Position numbers and translations under genes: made by a program. Positions 49,501 through 62,300 of a stretch of DNA of 64,000 nucleotides are shown here, piece after piece. The notes beneath the pieces were generated by a model. The model did no database searches, was not told where the DNA came from, and worked only from the letters and a program-made list of their open reading frames with translations. This stretch comes from Sipunculus nudus. Its lineage: Eukaryota > Annelida > Sipuncula > Golfingiida > Sipunculidae. Location: contig CM049320.1 in assembly GCA_026874595.1 (NCBI GenBank), forward strand, positions 610,001 through 674,000, in the 5' to 3' direction. The stretch's first letter is position 1, and each line of letters begins with the position of its first letter.

Positions 49501-52500
49501 TTTTCCTGTGATTTTATTTCCTAGATTCCCAAATATAGACCATTAAACAGAATCTTTCCCATGCAAGGGTCATTAAAAATGTCCTCAGAGAGGGAGCTGA
49601 TTATATACATATACATACACATATGCAGGAAAAATACCAATTATCTCACCCATGTTTGATTTTAGGCAAAGTCCACACACTTTTAAAGAGGTCAGAGGTC
49701 ACCAGACTTTATGATGGTATCATTACAGTAACTTACCAGGAATTTGATGAATTTTGACAAAACTCAACAGATATATTAACCAATATAATATCTCCCCTAA
49801 GTTTGATTGTCCAGCAGAATTTATGCATATTTAATGAGGTAATATTGTCACCAGATATTGTGGTGCTGTGATGACATAAAAGTCTGATGAATTTTCATGA
49901 AACTTATTATAAAGATATACCAATAGAATTACTCAACTGAATAAAGTTATCAGCTAAATCCACATATATTTTATGAGGCCATAGGTCATTAGACAAAAGA
50001 CAGATGTATTATGCACTCCTGGGGCACTTTTGTATTAATTAATATAAACATTTATTTCAGTCAATGAAATCACATCAGTGTCAGGATTACAGCCGGGAAT
50101 CCTCTCACGACTACACACACTGGAGCTGAGAGGGAACAGACTAGAAACAACAGATGGGATCTATCTACCCAACCTGAAGAATCTGTTCCTGGTCAGTATG
50201 TCAACGAGTGAAGCTGTACTGGCAGTCTTACATAGGATTTCATTGGAATAGCAGTTCAGCACTGAAATAATGTTGTCAAGTGTAAACATTTTTGCGAATT
50301 TGTTCTTTATTGTCTGAAACAGAAAATAAATTCCTGCCTATATTGTTATGATAATAACTGTTCTTCCTATACACACAAACACACCCAGCTTCACTCTTCC
50401 TTCCCCAGTGTTCACTTTAAAAAAGGGCCGCGATATGAACTACCTGATGTGGGATATTTTTTTTATTGTTTTCTCCCCTGAGTTGAAGTGCGATGCTACA
50501 TGACACCATCTGTTAGTTGTGTGGGGTTAATGTTCAGACATGGAGAGTGTAATGCTACATGACACCATCTGTTAGTTGTGTAGTGTTTAATGTTCAGACA
50601 TGGAGAGTGTAATGCTACATGACACCATCTGTTAGTTGTGTAGTGTTAATGTTCAGACATGGAAAGTGCGATGCTACATATGACACCATCTGTTAGTTGT
50701 GTAGGGTTAATGTTCAGACATGGGAAATGCGAAGCTACATGACACTATCTGTTAGTTGTGTAGTGTTTAATGTTCAGACATGGAGAGTGTAATGCTACAT
50801 GACACCATCTGTTAGTTGTGTACAGTTAATGTTCAGACATGGAAAGTGCGATGCTACATGACACCATCTGTTAGTTGTGTAGTGTTAATGTTCAGACATG
50901 GGGAGTGTAATGCTACATGACACCATCTGTTAGTTGTGTAGGGTTAATGTTCAGACATGGGAAATGCGATGCTACATGACACCATCTGTTAGTTGTGTAG
51001 GGTTAATGTTCAGACATGGAAAGTGTAATGCTACATGACACCATCTGTTAGTTGTGTAGTGTTAATGTTCAGACATGGAAAGTGCGATGCTACATGACAC
51101 CATCTGTTTGTTGTGTAGTGTTAATGTTCAGACATGGAGAGTGTAATGCTACATGACACCATCTGTTAGTTGTGTAGGGTTAATGTTCAGACATGGAAAG
51201 TGCGATGCTACATGACACCATCTGTTAGTTGTGTAGTGTTAATGTTCAGACATGGGGAGTGTAATGCTACATGACACCATCTGTTAGTTGTGTAGGGTTA
51301 ATGTTCAGACATGGGAAATGTGATGCTACATGACACCATCTGTTAGTTGTGTAGGGTAAATGTTCAGACATGGAAAGTGTAATGCTACATGACACCATCT
51401 GTTAGTTGTGTAGTGTTAATGTTCAGACATGGAGAGTGTAATGCTACATGACACCATCTGTTAGTTGTGTAGGGTTAATGTTCAGACATGGAAAGTGTGA
51501 TGCTACATGACACCATCTGTAAGTTGTGTAGTGTTTAATGTTCAGACATGGAGAGTGTAATGCTACATGACACCATCTGTTAGTTGTGTAGTGTTAATGT
51601 TCAGACATGGAAAGTGCGATGCTACATATGACACCATCTGTTAGTTGTGTAGGGTTAATGTTCAGACATGGGAAATGCGATGCTACATGACACCATCTGT
51701 TAGTTGTGTAGTGTTTAATGTTCAGACATGGAGAGTGTAATGCTACATGACACCATCTGTTAGTTGTGTAGTGTTAATGTTCAGACATGGAAAGTGGGAT
51801 GGTACATGACACCATCTGTTAGTTGTGTAGTGTTAATGTTCAGACATGGAAAGTGCGATGCTACATGACACCATCTGTTAGTTGTGTAGTGTTAATGTTC
51901 AGACATGGAGAGTGTAATGCTACATGACACCATCTGTTAGTTGTGTAGTGTTAATGTTCAGACATGGAAAGTGCAATGGTACATGACACCATCTGTTAGT
52001 TGTGTAGTGTCATTGTTCAGACATGAAAAGTGCGATGCTTCATGACACCATCTGTTAGTTGTGTAGTGTTAATGTTCTGACATGGAGAGTGTAATGCTAC
52101 ATGACACCATCTGTTAGTTGTGTAGTGTTAATGTTCAGACATGAAAAGTGCAATGGTACATGACACCATCTGTTAGTTGTGTAGTGTTAATGTTCAGACA
52201 TGGGAAATGCGATGCTACATGACACCGTCTGTTAGTTGTGTAGTGTTTAATGTTCAGACATGAAAAGTGCGATGGTACATGACACCATCTGTTGGTTGTG
52301 TAGTGTTAATGTTCAGGCATGGAGAGTGTAATGCTACATGACACCATCTGTTAGTTGTGTAGTGTTAATGTTCAGACATGGAGAGTGTAATGCTACATGA
52401 CACCATCTGTTAGTTGTGTAGTGTTAATGTTCAGACATGGAAAGTGCGATGCTACATATGACACCATCTGTTAGTTGTGTAGGGTTAATGTTCAGACATA

Positions 52501-55500
52501 GAGAGTGTAATGCTACATGACACCATCTGTTAGTTGTGTAGTGTTTAATGTTCAGACATGGAGAGTGTAATGCTACATGACACCATCTGTTAGTTGTGTA
52601 GTGTTAATGTTCAGACATGGAAAGTGTGATGCTACATATGACACCATCTGTTAGTTGTGTAGGGTTAATGTTCAGACATGGGAAATGCGATGCTACATGA
52701 CACTATCTGTTAGTTGTGTAGTGTTTAATGTTCAGACATGGAGAGTGTAATGCTACATGACACCATCTGTTAGTTGTGTAGGGTTAATGTTCAGACATGG
52801 AAAGTGCGATGCTACATGACACCATCTGTTAGTTGTGTAGTGTTAATGTTCAGACATGGGAAATGCGATGCTACATGACACCATCTGTTAGTTGTGTAGG
52901 GTTAATGTTCAGACATGGGAAATGCGATGCTACATGACACCATCTGTTTGTTGTGTAGGGTTAATTTTCAGACATGGAAAGTGTAATGCTACATGACACC
53001 ATCTGTTAGTTGTGTAGTGTTAATGTTCAGACATGGAAAGTGCGATGCTACATGACACCATCTGTCAGTTGTGTAGTGTTAATGTTCAGACATGGAGAGT
53101 GTAATGCTACATGACACCATCTGTTAGTTGTGTAGTGTTAATGTTCAGACATGGAAAGTGCGATGCTACATATGACACCATCTGTTAGTTGTGTAGGGTT
53201 AATGTTCAGACATGGGAAATGCGATGCTACATGACACTATCTGTTAGTTGTGCAGTGTTTAATGTTCAGACATGGAGAGTGTAATGGTACATGACACCAT
53301 CTGTTAGTTGTGTAGGGTTAATGTTCAGACATGGAAAGTGCGATGCTACATGACACCATCTGTTAGTTGTGTAGTGTTTAATGTTCAGACATGGAGAGTG
53401 TAATGCTACATGACACCATCTGTTAGTTGTGTAGTGTTAATGTTCAGACATGGAAAGTACGATGCTACATATGACACCATCTGTTAGTTGTGTAGGGTTA
53501 ATGTTCAGACATGGGAAATGCGATGCTACATGACACCATCTGTTAGTTGTGTAGTGTTTAATGTTCAGACATGGAGAGTGTAATGCTACATGACACCATC
53601 TGTTAGTTGTGTAGTGTTAATGTTCAGACATGGAAAGTGGGATGGTGCATGACACCATCTGTTAGTTGTGTAGTGTTAATGTTCAGACATGGAAAGTGCG
53701 ATGCTACATGACACCATCTGTTAGTTGTGTAGTGTTAATGTTCAGACATGGAGAGTGTAATGCTACATGACACCATCTGTTAGTTGTGTAGTGTTAATGT
53801 TCAGACATGGAAAGTGCGATGCTACATATGACACCATCTGTTAGTTGTGTTGGGTTAATGATCAGACATGGGAAAAGCAATGCTACATGACACCATCTGT
53901 TAGTTGTGTAGTGTTAATGTTCAGACATGGAAAGTGCAATGGTACATGACACCATCTGTTAGTTGTGTAGTGTCATTGTTCAGACATGAAAAGTGCGATG
54001 CTTCATGACACCATCTGTTAGTTGTGTAGTGTTAATGTTCTGACATGGAGAGTGTAATGCTACATGACACCATATGTTAGTTGTGTAGTGTTAATGTTCA
54101 GACATGAAAAGTGCATTGGTACATGACACCATCTGTTAGTTGTGTAGTGTTAATGTTCAGACATGGGAAATGCGATGCTACATGACACCGTCTGTTAGTT
54201 GTGTAGTGTTTAATGTTCAGACATGAAAAGTGCGATGGTACATGACACCATCTGTTGGTTGTGTAGTGTTATTGTTCAGACATGAAAAGTGCGATGCTAC
54301 ATGACACCATCTGTTAGTTGTGTAGTTTTAATGTGCAGACATGGGAAATGCGATGCTACATAGTTGTGGTCATAACTGAGTCATGCTTGTCAAGTGGGCT
54401 TGCCATGTTTATCATATGTATTAAGTGAATACTATTTGCTGTGTTAATTCCAATCATCACCATAAATAAATGTCTCATTTAATAATACTCTGACATGCAC
54501 TGTAGGCTTGATTTAAGTAATATGACTTTAATATATCATCTTTGTTTGTCGTCTTCAGGCTTCCAACACAATCAAGAGAATAGAGGGCCTAGATCGGATG
54601 GAACACCTGACAACCCTGCATCTAAGAGAAAACCAAATAGAAAACCTTGATGGGTTTTCTGAAAATCTTAAAAACCTGCAGTATATTAATCTCAGGTATG
54701 TAAGCCGTGACAGATTTGGTGTTCTTCAGTTAAAGTTCAACATGTATGATTTTCCCCCCTAACATTATAGTTAATATATATTGTGTCACAAAACATTATT
54801 TCATGGATGGAACATTTTTATTCCGACCAAGATAAAATTCTGTACCTACTAAGTCTCACACCAACCACTGAGTAAGATGTCTTTAACTGGTGTGATAAGT
54901 GGAATGCTTATCTATGATGGCTGTTGATCCTACAGTGGCTCAGTTGGTCTGCTTAAATAAGGTCACTATAATTTAGCTCCATCTTTGTACATGGGGGACA
55001 TCCAGTAGTAGGTTCTGCCATATCTTGTGGCAGATTGTATAATAAGTTATTCTTCTTGTATCGATGATCAGGCCTTATTGAATGGTATGTTGAATCTGAG
55101 ATAGGTATTTATTGCCACCTGTTACTGCCCGGCTCAACTACTGGTGTTTTCCATTAAAATCAACAATAATTAAGGTTCCTCTGAGAATTTCATAGCCAAA
55201 CTATTTCGCTCATCCAGTGGGCTAGTATTCTCGGCACTTATAAAACCCAGAATTTCCTAGGAATTTCAGAGAGATCTCGGAATAAAAGTTAATGCACCTG
55301 TGGACCCATTTGGGAGGATTAAAGAGTGAACAAAGTAATTGAGCAACTATTTATCTTTCCGTTTCTGTCTTTTCTTTGCCAGAATCATTGCCCTGTTTAA
55401 GGTACAGAGGACAAATTTATTAAATTGTTTGAAACAATCTTGATAACTGCCATGATTTGCTAAAATTAAAAAGGCGACTGGAGATATCTTGAAGTATCTA

Positions 55501-56165
55501 GACCCAAGGTGACAGAAGTCTGCCATTTAAAACCACATAATTGATAAGACTATAGGCCTATATAAGATTCTACATATAGCTTATTAAAACATGATTCTAG
55601 TGACTTAATTATATAGTTAGCAATAAATATTAATGATATCTATATAACTACATTCCTGTAAAATTAAAAAAATATATGTTACAACCATTCACATAATTGT
55701 AACAAAAAGGCATATGGGTGATTGATGCATTTGAGTTGGGAAATGTGTAGTACCGATAGTTTGTTTGGATCAGAACAATTAGTGTTGGATCCGCATCTAT
55801 CCATTGCAAGTACAAGCCATATTTTATATATGTTAACTTGAAAAATGGTTCACAAAGTAAAAAAGACTAAAGATGGTAAAGTTAAACATTGATTAAGAAA
55901 GGTTTGGTGCATCGGTGTAATGTCTTGGTAATTTGTGTTATGTGACATGGTTCACTGATAAACATAACTGGTAATTGTCCTGTTGTAAATGTATTGTTTA
56001 TGATATAATTTATGTTAATGATGAGACACACTGAATAGAAATGAAACTGAAATATCTGAGACATCTATAACTTGAAAAAATAAGTTTATACATAGGCACT
56101 AGGCTGTTATGAAATACTGGAAGATGAATTTTCATGATTTGGGTCATTTACTGTAGAATGACTTA

Positions 56166-56207
<42 letters not shown>

Positions 56208-56287
56208 ACAAACCTTAAAGTTAATATTGCAAAAATAAAATTTCCTTTAGATATAATGGTGACTGGTAATTAATGGAGTAGGAGATA

Positions 56288-56362
<75 letters not shown>

Positions 56363-59300
56363 ATTGTTGGATTTTGAATTGGCCACATTCCTTTGAGATC
56401 ACTGTGGGTTTTCGATTCTCCAGGAATTCTACAAACACTTCCAAAATTTTAGTGCACATGCCGGTTGTCTTGGTCCTTTCAAAACAAAATCATCCTCTGT
56501 ACCTTAACAGAAACGAAAAAAATCAATATTTGTTTCATCAGTCTGTACAGTTTTTAAACCACCTAAATGGGTTCTCAGGTGTAGGAAATGCATTCACTTT
56601 TTTTTCCGAGATTTCTCAGAAATTTGACAGATATTCCTGGTTTTATCAAGTGCCTGTATGCTGTGGATTGCCTCTGAAGGTGTTTTACTGTCACCATGGT
56701 TATAGTATCCATCCTTCACCTAAAACCTGACTTATATGCATATATACAGGGAGAAAATCCAACTCAGTCTGTGGCCTTGTCATGTTGTAGAGCATGCAGA
56801 TGTCAGGGTTATATCTCACTGTACAAGGTGTCCGTATAAGTTAGTTCAGTACAAAATTAGCCTGGGACCAGGAGAGAGCTATATAGATACCATTAAGGGG
56901 TCAGGGAAACTCATATGGGAGTCAAGGACTCTAAGGCTGTATCCACATTTGGTTCACATCTAAATTGGATCATACTGAACCATTTTCCTTTAGTCTGGAC
57001 GTAGGACACTTTGGGTTCACGCTGTTATTTACTTAACAACTTTTAAAGCCTGAATTGGTTTATTCAAGAAAACTTGAATTTGCTGTTCACACTTGATAGT
57101 TAATCAGATTGACTGTGCTGCTAACAGTGATATTTTGTTAAAAGGATTGGGTCAAATTATAGCAAACTTGCCTCGATCATGAAGACTTGAATTGGTTTAC
57201 TGTAAACCGGACTAAAGTAATACCAACTATGTGTATTAGCTATCAGTAGGCCTTTTGAGTGGAAGTGGTCTACAGTAGACCAAACTGATGCGAATAGCCT
57301 AATCTGATTCATGATCCCGATTATTTGCTAGTGTTGGATTATTTGCTTAGGTTGGATTATTTGCTTAGGTTGGATTATTTGCTGGTGTGAGATTATTTGC
57401 TAGTGTTGGATTATTTGCTGGTGTTGGATTTTCTGCTTATGTTGGATTATTTGCTGGTGTTGGATTATTTGCTTATTTTGGATTATTTGCTAATGTTGGA
57501 TTATTTGCTTATGTTGGATTATTTGCTAATGTTGGATTATTTGCTTATGTTGGATTATTTGCTAATGTTAGATTATTTGCCAGTGTGGATATGGACATTC
57601 ACTGGGGATCAAGAGATGACAGGCTTGGTTTGCTGAGATTAGTGACAACCCTGTCCATTTCTTCTCTGTAACATCTTCTCAAGTGACATCTTCTCTATAA
57701 CAGAATGAAAGGCCACAAAACTGACGTGGTTACCATCTTAGTAATGCCCACCAGTTGTTGAAACTCTTTTCATAGCCATCAATGCGTTTGTTAAAAATTG
57801 CTGCCCTTTCTTTTAAACAATTTTTATGCAGGTAACCGCCTCCATTTTTAGCTCAGCTGACTGAAAGTCGTCTGAGCTATAGTGATCACCCTTTGTCCGG
57901 CGTCTGTCCATCTGTCCGTTTGTCCATCTGTCTGTCCATTAACCAGGAACAAATCGTAACTGCTAGACCTGGAATCTTCTAACTTGACATCCTGGGAGGT
58001 CCATTAAAATCTCCTTGGAAACCTGAAATTAGGTCTCTGTTACCCATATTCTTTGCGCTATGGGGCTCTGAAGTACCCCCTAGAATAATATAAAATTTGA
58101 TACAAAAGCTCAAGTATCTGAACAACTAATGGATATTGATCATGGAGTGTTTCATCAGTTTCTGCAGACTGGTGGTGCCACCTGAATTTTTTCAATTTTT
58201 TACGATTTTTTTCTTTATTTTTGAGACTTTAAAAGATGAGGTCCTCTGTTAACAGGGCACAAATCATAACTGCTAGACCTGGAATCTTCTAACTTGATAT
58301 CCAGGTATGTCCATGGAAAGTCTCCTTGGAAACCTGAAAGTAGGTCTTATATACCCATTTAATCTGAGCTATGGGGCTCAGAAGTACCCCCAGAATAATT
58401 AAAAGTTTGATACAAAAACTCCAGCATCTGAACAACTAATGCATTGATCACCATGATTTTTTGTATGCATATTGATCATGGAGTGTTTCATCAGGTCCTG
58501 CAGACTGGTGGCACCACCTGGATTTTTTTCTGAATGTTTAAGCATGTTTTTCTCTATTTTTGAGACCTTTTAAGATGCAGTTGTCTGTTAAAAGGGCACA
58601 AATTGTTACCACTGAGTCTTGATGATATGCATGAACTATGATGCCACCTACATAATCTTAATCAGTTGCCTGTGCAAGGACATATTGTCTACATGCCAGT
58701 CAGCTGAGTGTCATGACCAATATGGGTCACTTGTTTAATGCTGTCTTAACCTAAGCTATATACAAATGCAGAATACAGTCAGGACTGTGTGACAGGTAGG
58801 TAGCACTTGCTTCATGTCATATTATATTCTGGTGTCTTGCAGGCCTGTTTTCTACCACACCTGCAGATCCTGATTCCTTCTCCATAAGTTAACATATAAA
58901 GATGAAACAAGCTGGGAAAATAATTTAGGATAATGGAAGGATCTATTAGGAACTTCATAAAAAATTTCTCTTATCAGGTATCTCAAATGTGACAGTATTA
59001 TTTCATTCTTTTGTAATTTTCAGGGGGAATGATATTAAGGATATGAAGGAAGCGAAAAAGCTGCAGTGTCTGCCATTGTTACGAGCCCTGGTTTTCTCGG
59101 GTGAGTCTTGATTGGTCACTGATGTCAGATTAATGGTGGCTGTTACCTTAAGGTGGCATGATCTGATACTTTTCTCTTAGCGATGTATCTACTCAGAATA
59201 GCTCTTGCTTTTAAGATTAGATCAACATTATTATGCATGTCAATGTACACTAAAATGTATTTCATCATGCATTACACATAATAAAATAACATCAAAATTT

Positions 59301-62300
59301 GTATTACTTGCCCTGTTTCATAACACATCCAGAGAGCTATATTGCACAATGGGCAAGCACCTGTTCATGTGGTATATCAGCAGTTAGATAGTTCAACAGA
59401 AGACATGTGATGTTTTATCATGTAACAAAACTCTTTCTAATGTCATGTAATGCTCTAATTAGCAGAGATGTTAAATATACATGAAGTTTAGTGTCTTCTC
59501 CTTGAAATATTATGGTATCTGCCAATATTTCATTCTTAAACATTTGCTCACTCTTGTACACAAGTGGAAATAAAATATCCTCTGGCACAGTCAGTGATAC
59601 AAAACATATACATAGCACATGCCACCTGGTAGCAGTACCCTCTGTACTTCAAAGATCAGGATTTTTTACGCTTCCAACTAGTATTTCTTCTGTTTCCCAT
59701 TACAACAATATCCCATTACAACAAGTGTCAAAAACTAGATTTTTAGGCTTAATTTAGGATGATGAAATAAATTGGCATCATCAGATTTTGATGTTACATA
59801 ACAAAATCTCTAGAGGATTCAGAATTTTATGTAAAGTTTGTAAAGTGTTGCCTAATTCTTGCATGGTTTCATTGTATGATAGCTTTATATATCCATACCT
59901 CACCTACTGTATTGAAGTTTGGGGATCTGCTAAATAACATGATAATTTATGTTGATATGTTAATTTAACTTCAAAAAAAGAGCTGTAACAATAATCACTT
60001 CAGCACCTTATCGAGCACAATCTAATATATTATCTCAGTCACTGAATATTCTTGAGTTACCAAAGATTCATGTTAATTGTGTGCTCCTTTTCATGTATAA
60101 GTTAAAGAAAGAGGTCTCCTACCTTCTCTTATAAATAATTTATTTTCAGTAAATACAAATGTTTATAATACCAGATAATGTAAAAATTTATATGTACCAG
60201 TTAGCAAAAGTGCAGCAATGTATAGAACTCTCCGTTTTAAAGGTGTTAATTTATAGAATACTTACAGAACAGTATAGATTTTTACAAAAGTTTACCAGCA
60301 AAACCATCTCAGCACAGTCTCAGTACCTTGCACACGGCTGTTTAACACCTTGTTATGGCTCTGCGTTTTTGTAAACGCAGTCCATGTGTGTCTGTTACTA
60401 TAACAAGGCCATGTCACTGGAGGTCTGAATATGAACCTCAACATGTGATGTTTAGCCAGCGGGAACATGTATTACATTTTTTTTTGGCCAAGTCAGTCAA
60501 AGCATCTTCTTATTGACACGTGTTATGGCTCCGGCCCCATGAGCTGTGTTTATGTTGACTTCTGTGATCGCCCCTGATACACTGTTTTTAACACTGGTTT
60601 ACAGGAGTAAGCAAACAGTTTTTTAAGGCAATATTTTGGCAGGTACAGATTTGTTTTAAAGGAAAGAAGCTATTTTTTTGTGTTATTTCAATATGCTTTA
60701 TAGGTGATAGGGCCCCTTTAAATGTATATTTGTTGGTTGAAATATGTTAGGATTTGAAGTATGTTTCTACATGTATTATGCCTTGTTCAAGGTCCTTTTA
60801 AGCTCAGCTTACTGAGAGTCATCTGACCAATGGCGATAACTCTTTATCACCCACCTGTCTGTCTGTCTGTACATTAACCAGGCACAAATCATAACTGCTG
60901 GACCTAGAATCTTCTAACTTGACCTCCAGAGAGGTGTATGAAATATCTCCTTGGAAACCTGAAATTAGGTCTCTGTTACCCATATCCTCCTGAGCTATGG
61001 GGCCAGAAGAATTAAAAATTTTAAGAAAAAGCTAGAGTATCTGAACAAAACTGATACATTGATCACCATGATTCTTCACATGCATATTGATCATGGAGTG
61101 TTTTATGCAGACTGGTGGCACCACCTGGATTTAAAAAAAAAATTTTTACACATTTTTTTCACCATTTTTGAGACCTTCAATGATGTGGTTGTCCGTTAAC
61201 AGGGCACAAATTGTAACCATTGGACGTAGAATCTTCTAACTTGACATCCATGGTGGTCCATGAAAAATTCAGTTGAATTTAGATACCACCTAAAAAATTG
61301 GCATTCAGATGATAATTATTAAATTCCTTTTGTGAATGTTCCTGGTTAGCTGAGTGTCATGACCCCTGGGTCACTTGTTTATTTTTCTTGTCATTGTTTT
61401 GGGGTTGTGGCTCATGGGTAAGATTTGGCCCCTGGTCACGTTATGGTAAACAAAGTCACATGAACAAAGTTTACTCATACACAAAATTTAAACGAGTTAA
61501 TGGAGATGGTAAGTCTGTGTGCCCGGGTGGCTTTGCTGGGAAACTTTTGTGTTCAGCCAAAATGAATTAAAAGTGCAAGATGATACTGGTAATATGTATT
61601 ATAATTAAAAGTGCAAGATGATAGGAGTAACATGTATTATAATTAAAAGTGCAAGATGATACGAGTAACACGTATCATAATTCAGAGCGCAAGATGATGC
61701 GAGTAACACGTATCATAATTCAGAGCGCAAGATGATACGAGTAACACGTATCATAATTCAGGGCGCAAGATGATACGAGTAACACGTATCATAATTCAGA
61801 GCGCAAGATGATAGGAGTAACACGTATCATAATTCAGAGCGCAAGATGATACGAGTAACACGTATCATAATTCAGAGCGCAAGATGATACGAGTAACACA
61901 TATCATAATTCAGAGCGCAAGATGATACGATCAAGTAACACATATCATAATTCAGAGCGCAAGACGATCGAGTAATACGTATCATAATTCAGAGCGAAAG
62001 ATGATACGAGTAACACGTATCATAATTCAGAGCGCAAGATGATACAAGTAACACGTTTCATAATTCAGAGCGCAAGATGATACAAGTAACACGTATCATA
62101 ATTCAGAGCGCAAGATGATACGAGTAACACGTATCATAATTGAGAGCGCAAGATGATACGAGTAACACGTATCATAATTGAAAGCACAAGATTATACGAG
62201 TAACACGTATCGTAATTGAAAGCGCAAGATGATACGAGTAACACATATCATAATTCAGAGCGCAAGATGATACGAGTAACACATATCATAATTGAAAGCG

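Noticed and set aside
50480-54365. CRISPR-like regular repeats
   Set aside because: Units are contiguous with no unique spacers, and the context is an animal gene intron. It is a minisatellite.
57387-57671. Hexapeptide-repeat protein (GLFAYV) frame
   Set aside because: An 18-bp minisatellite naturally yields a hexapeptide repeat. It lies in an LRRC23 intron.
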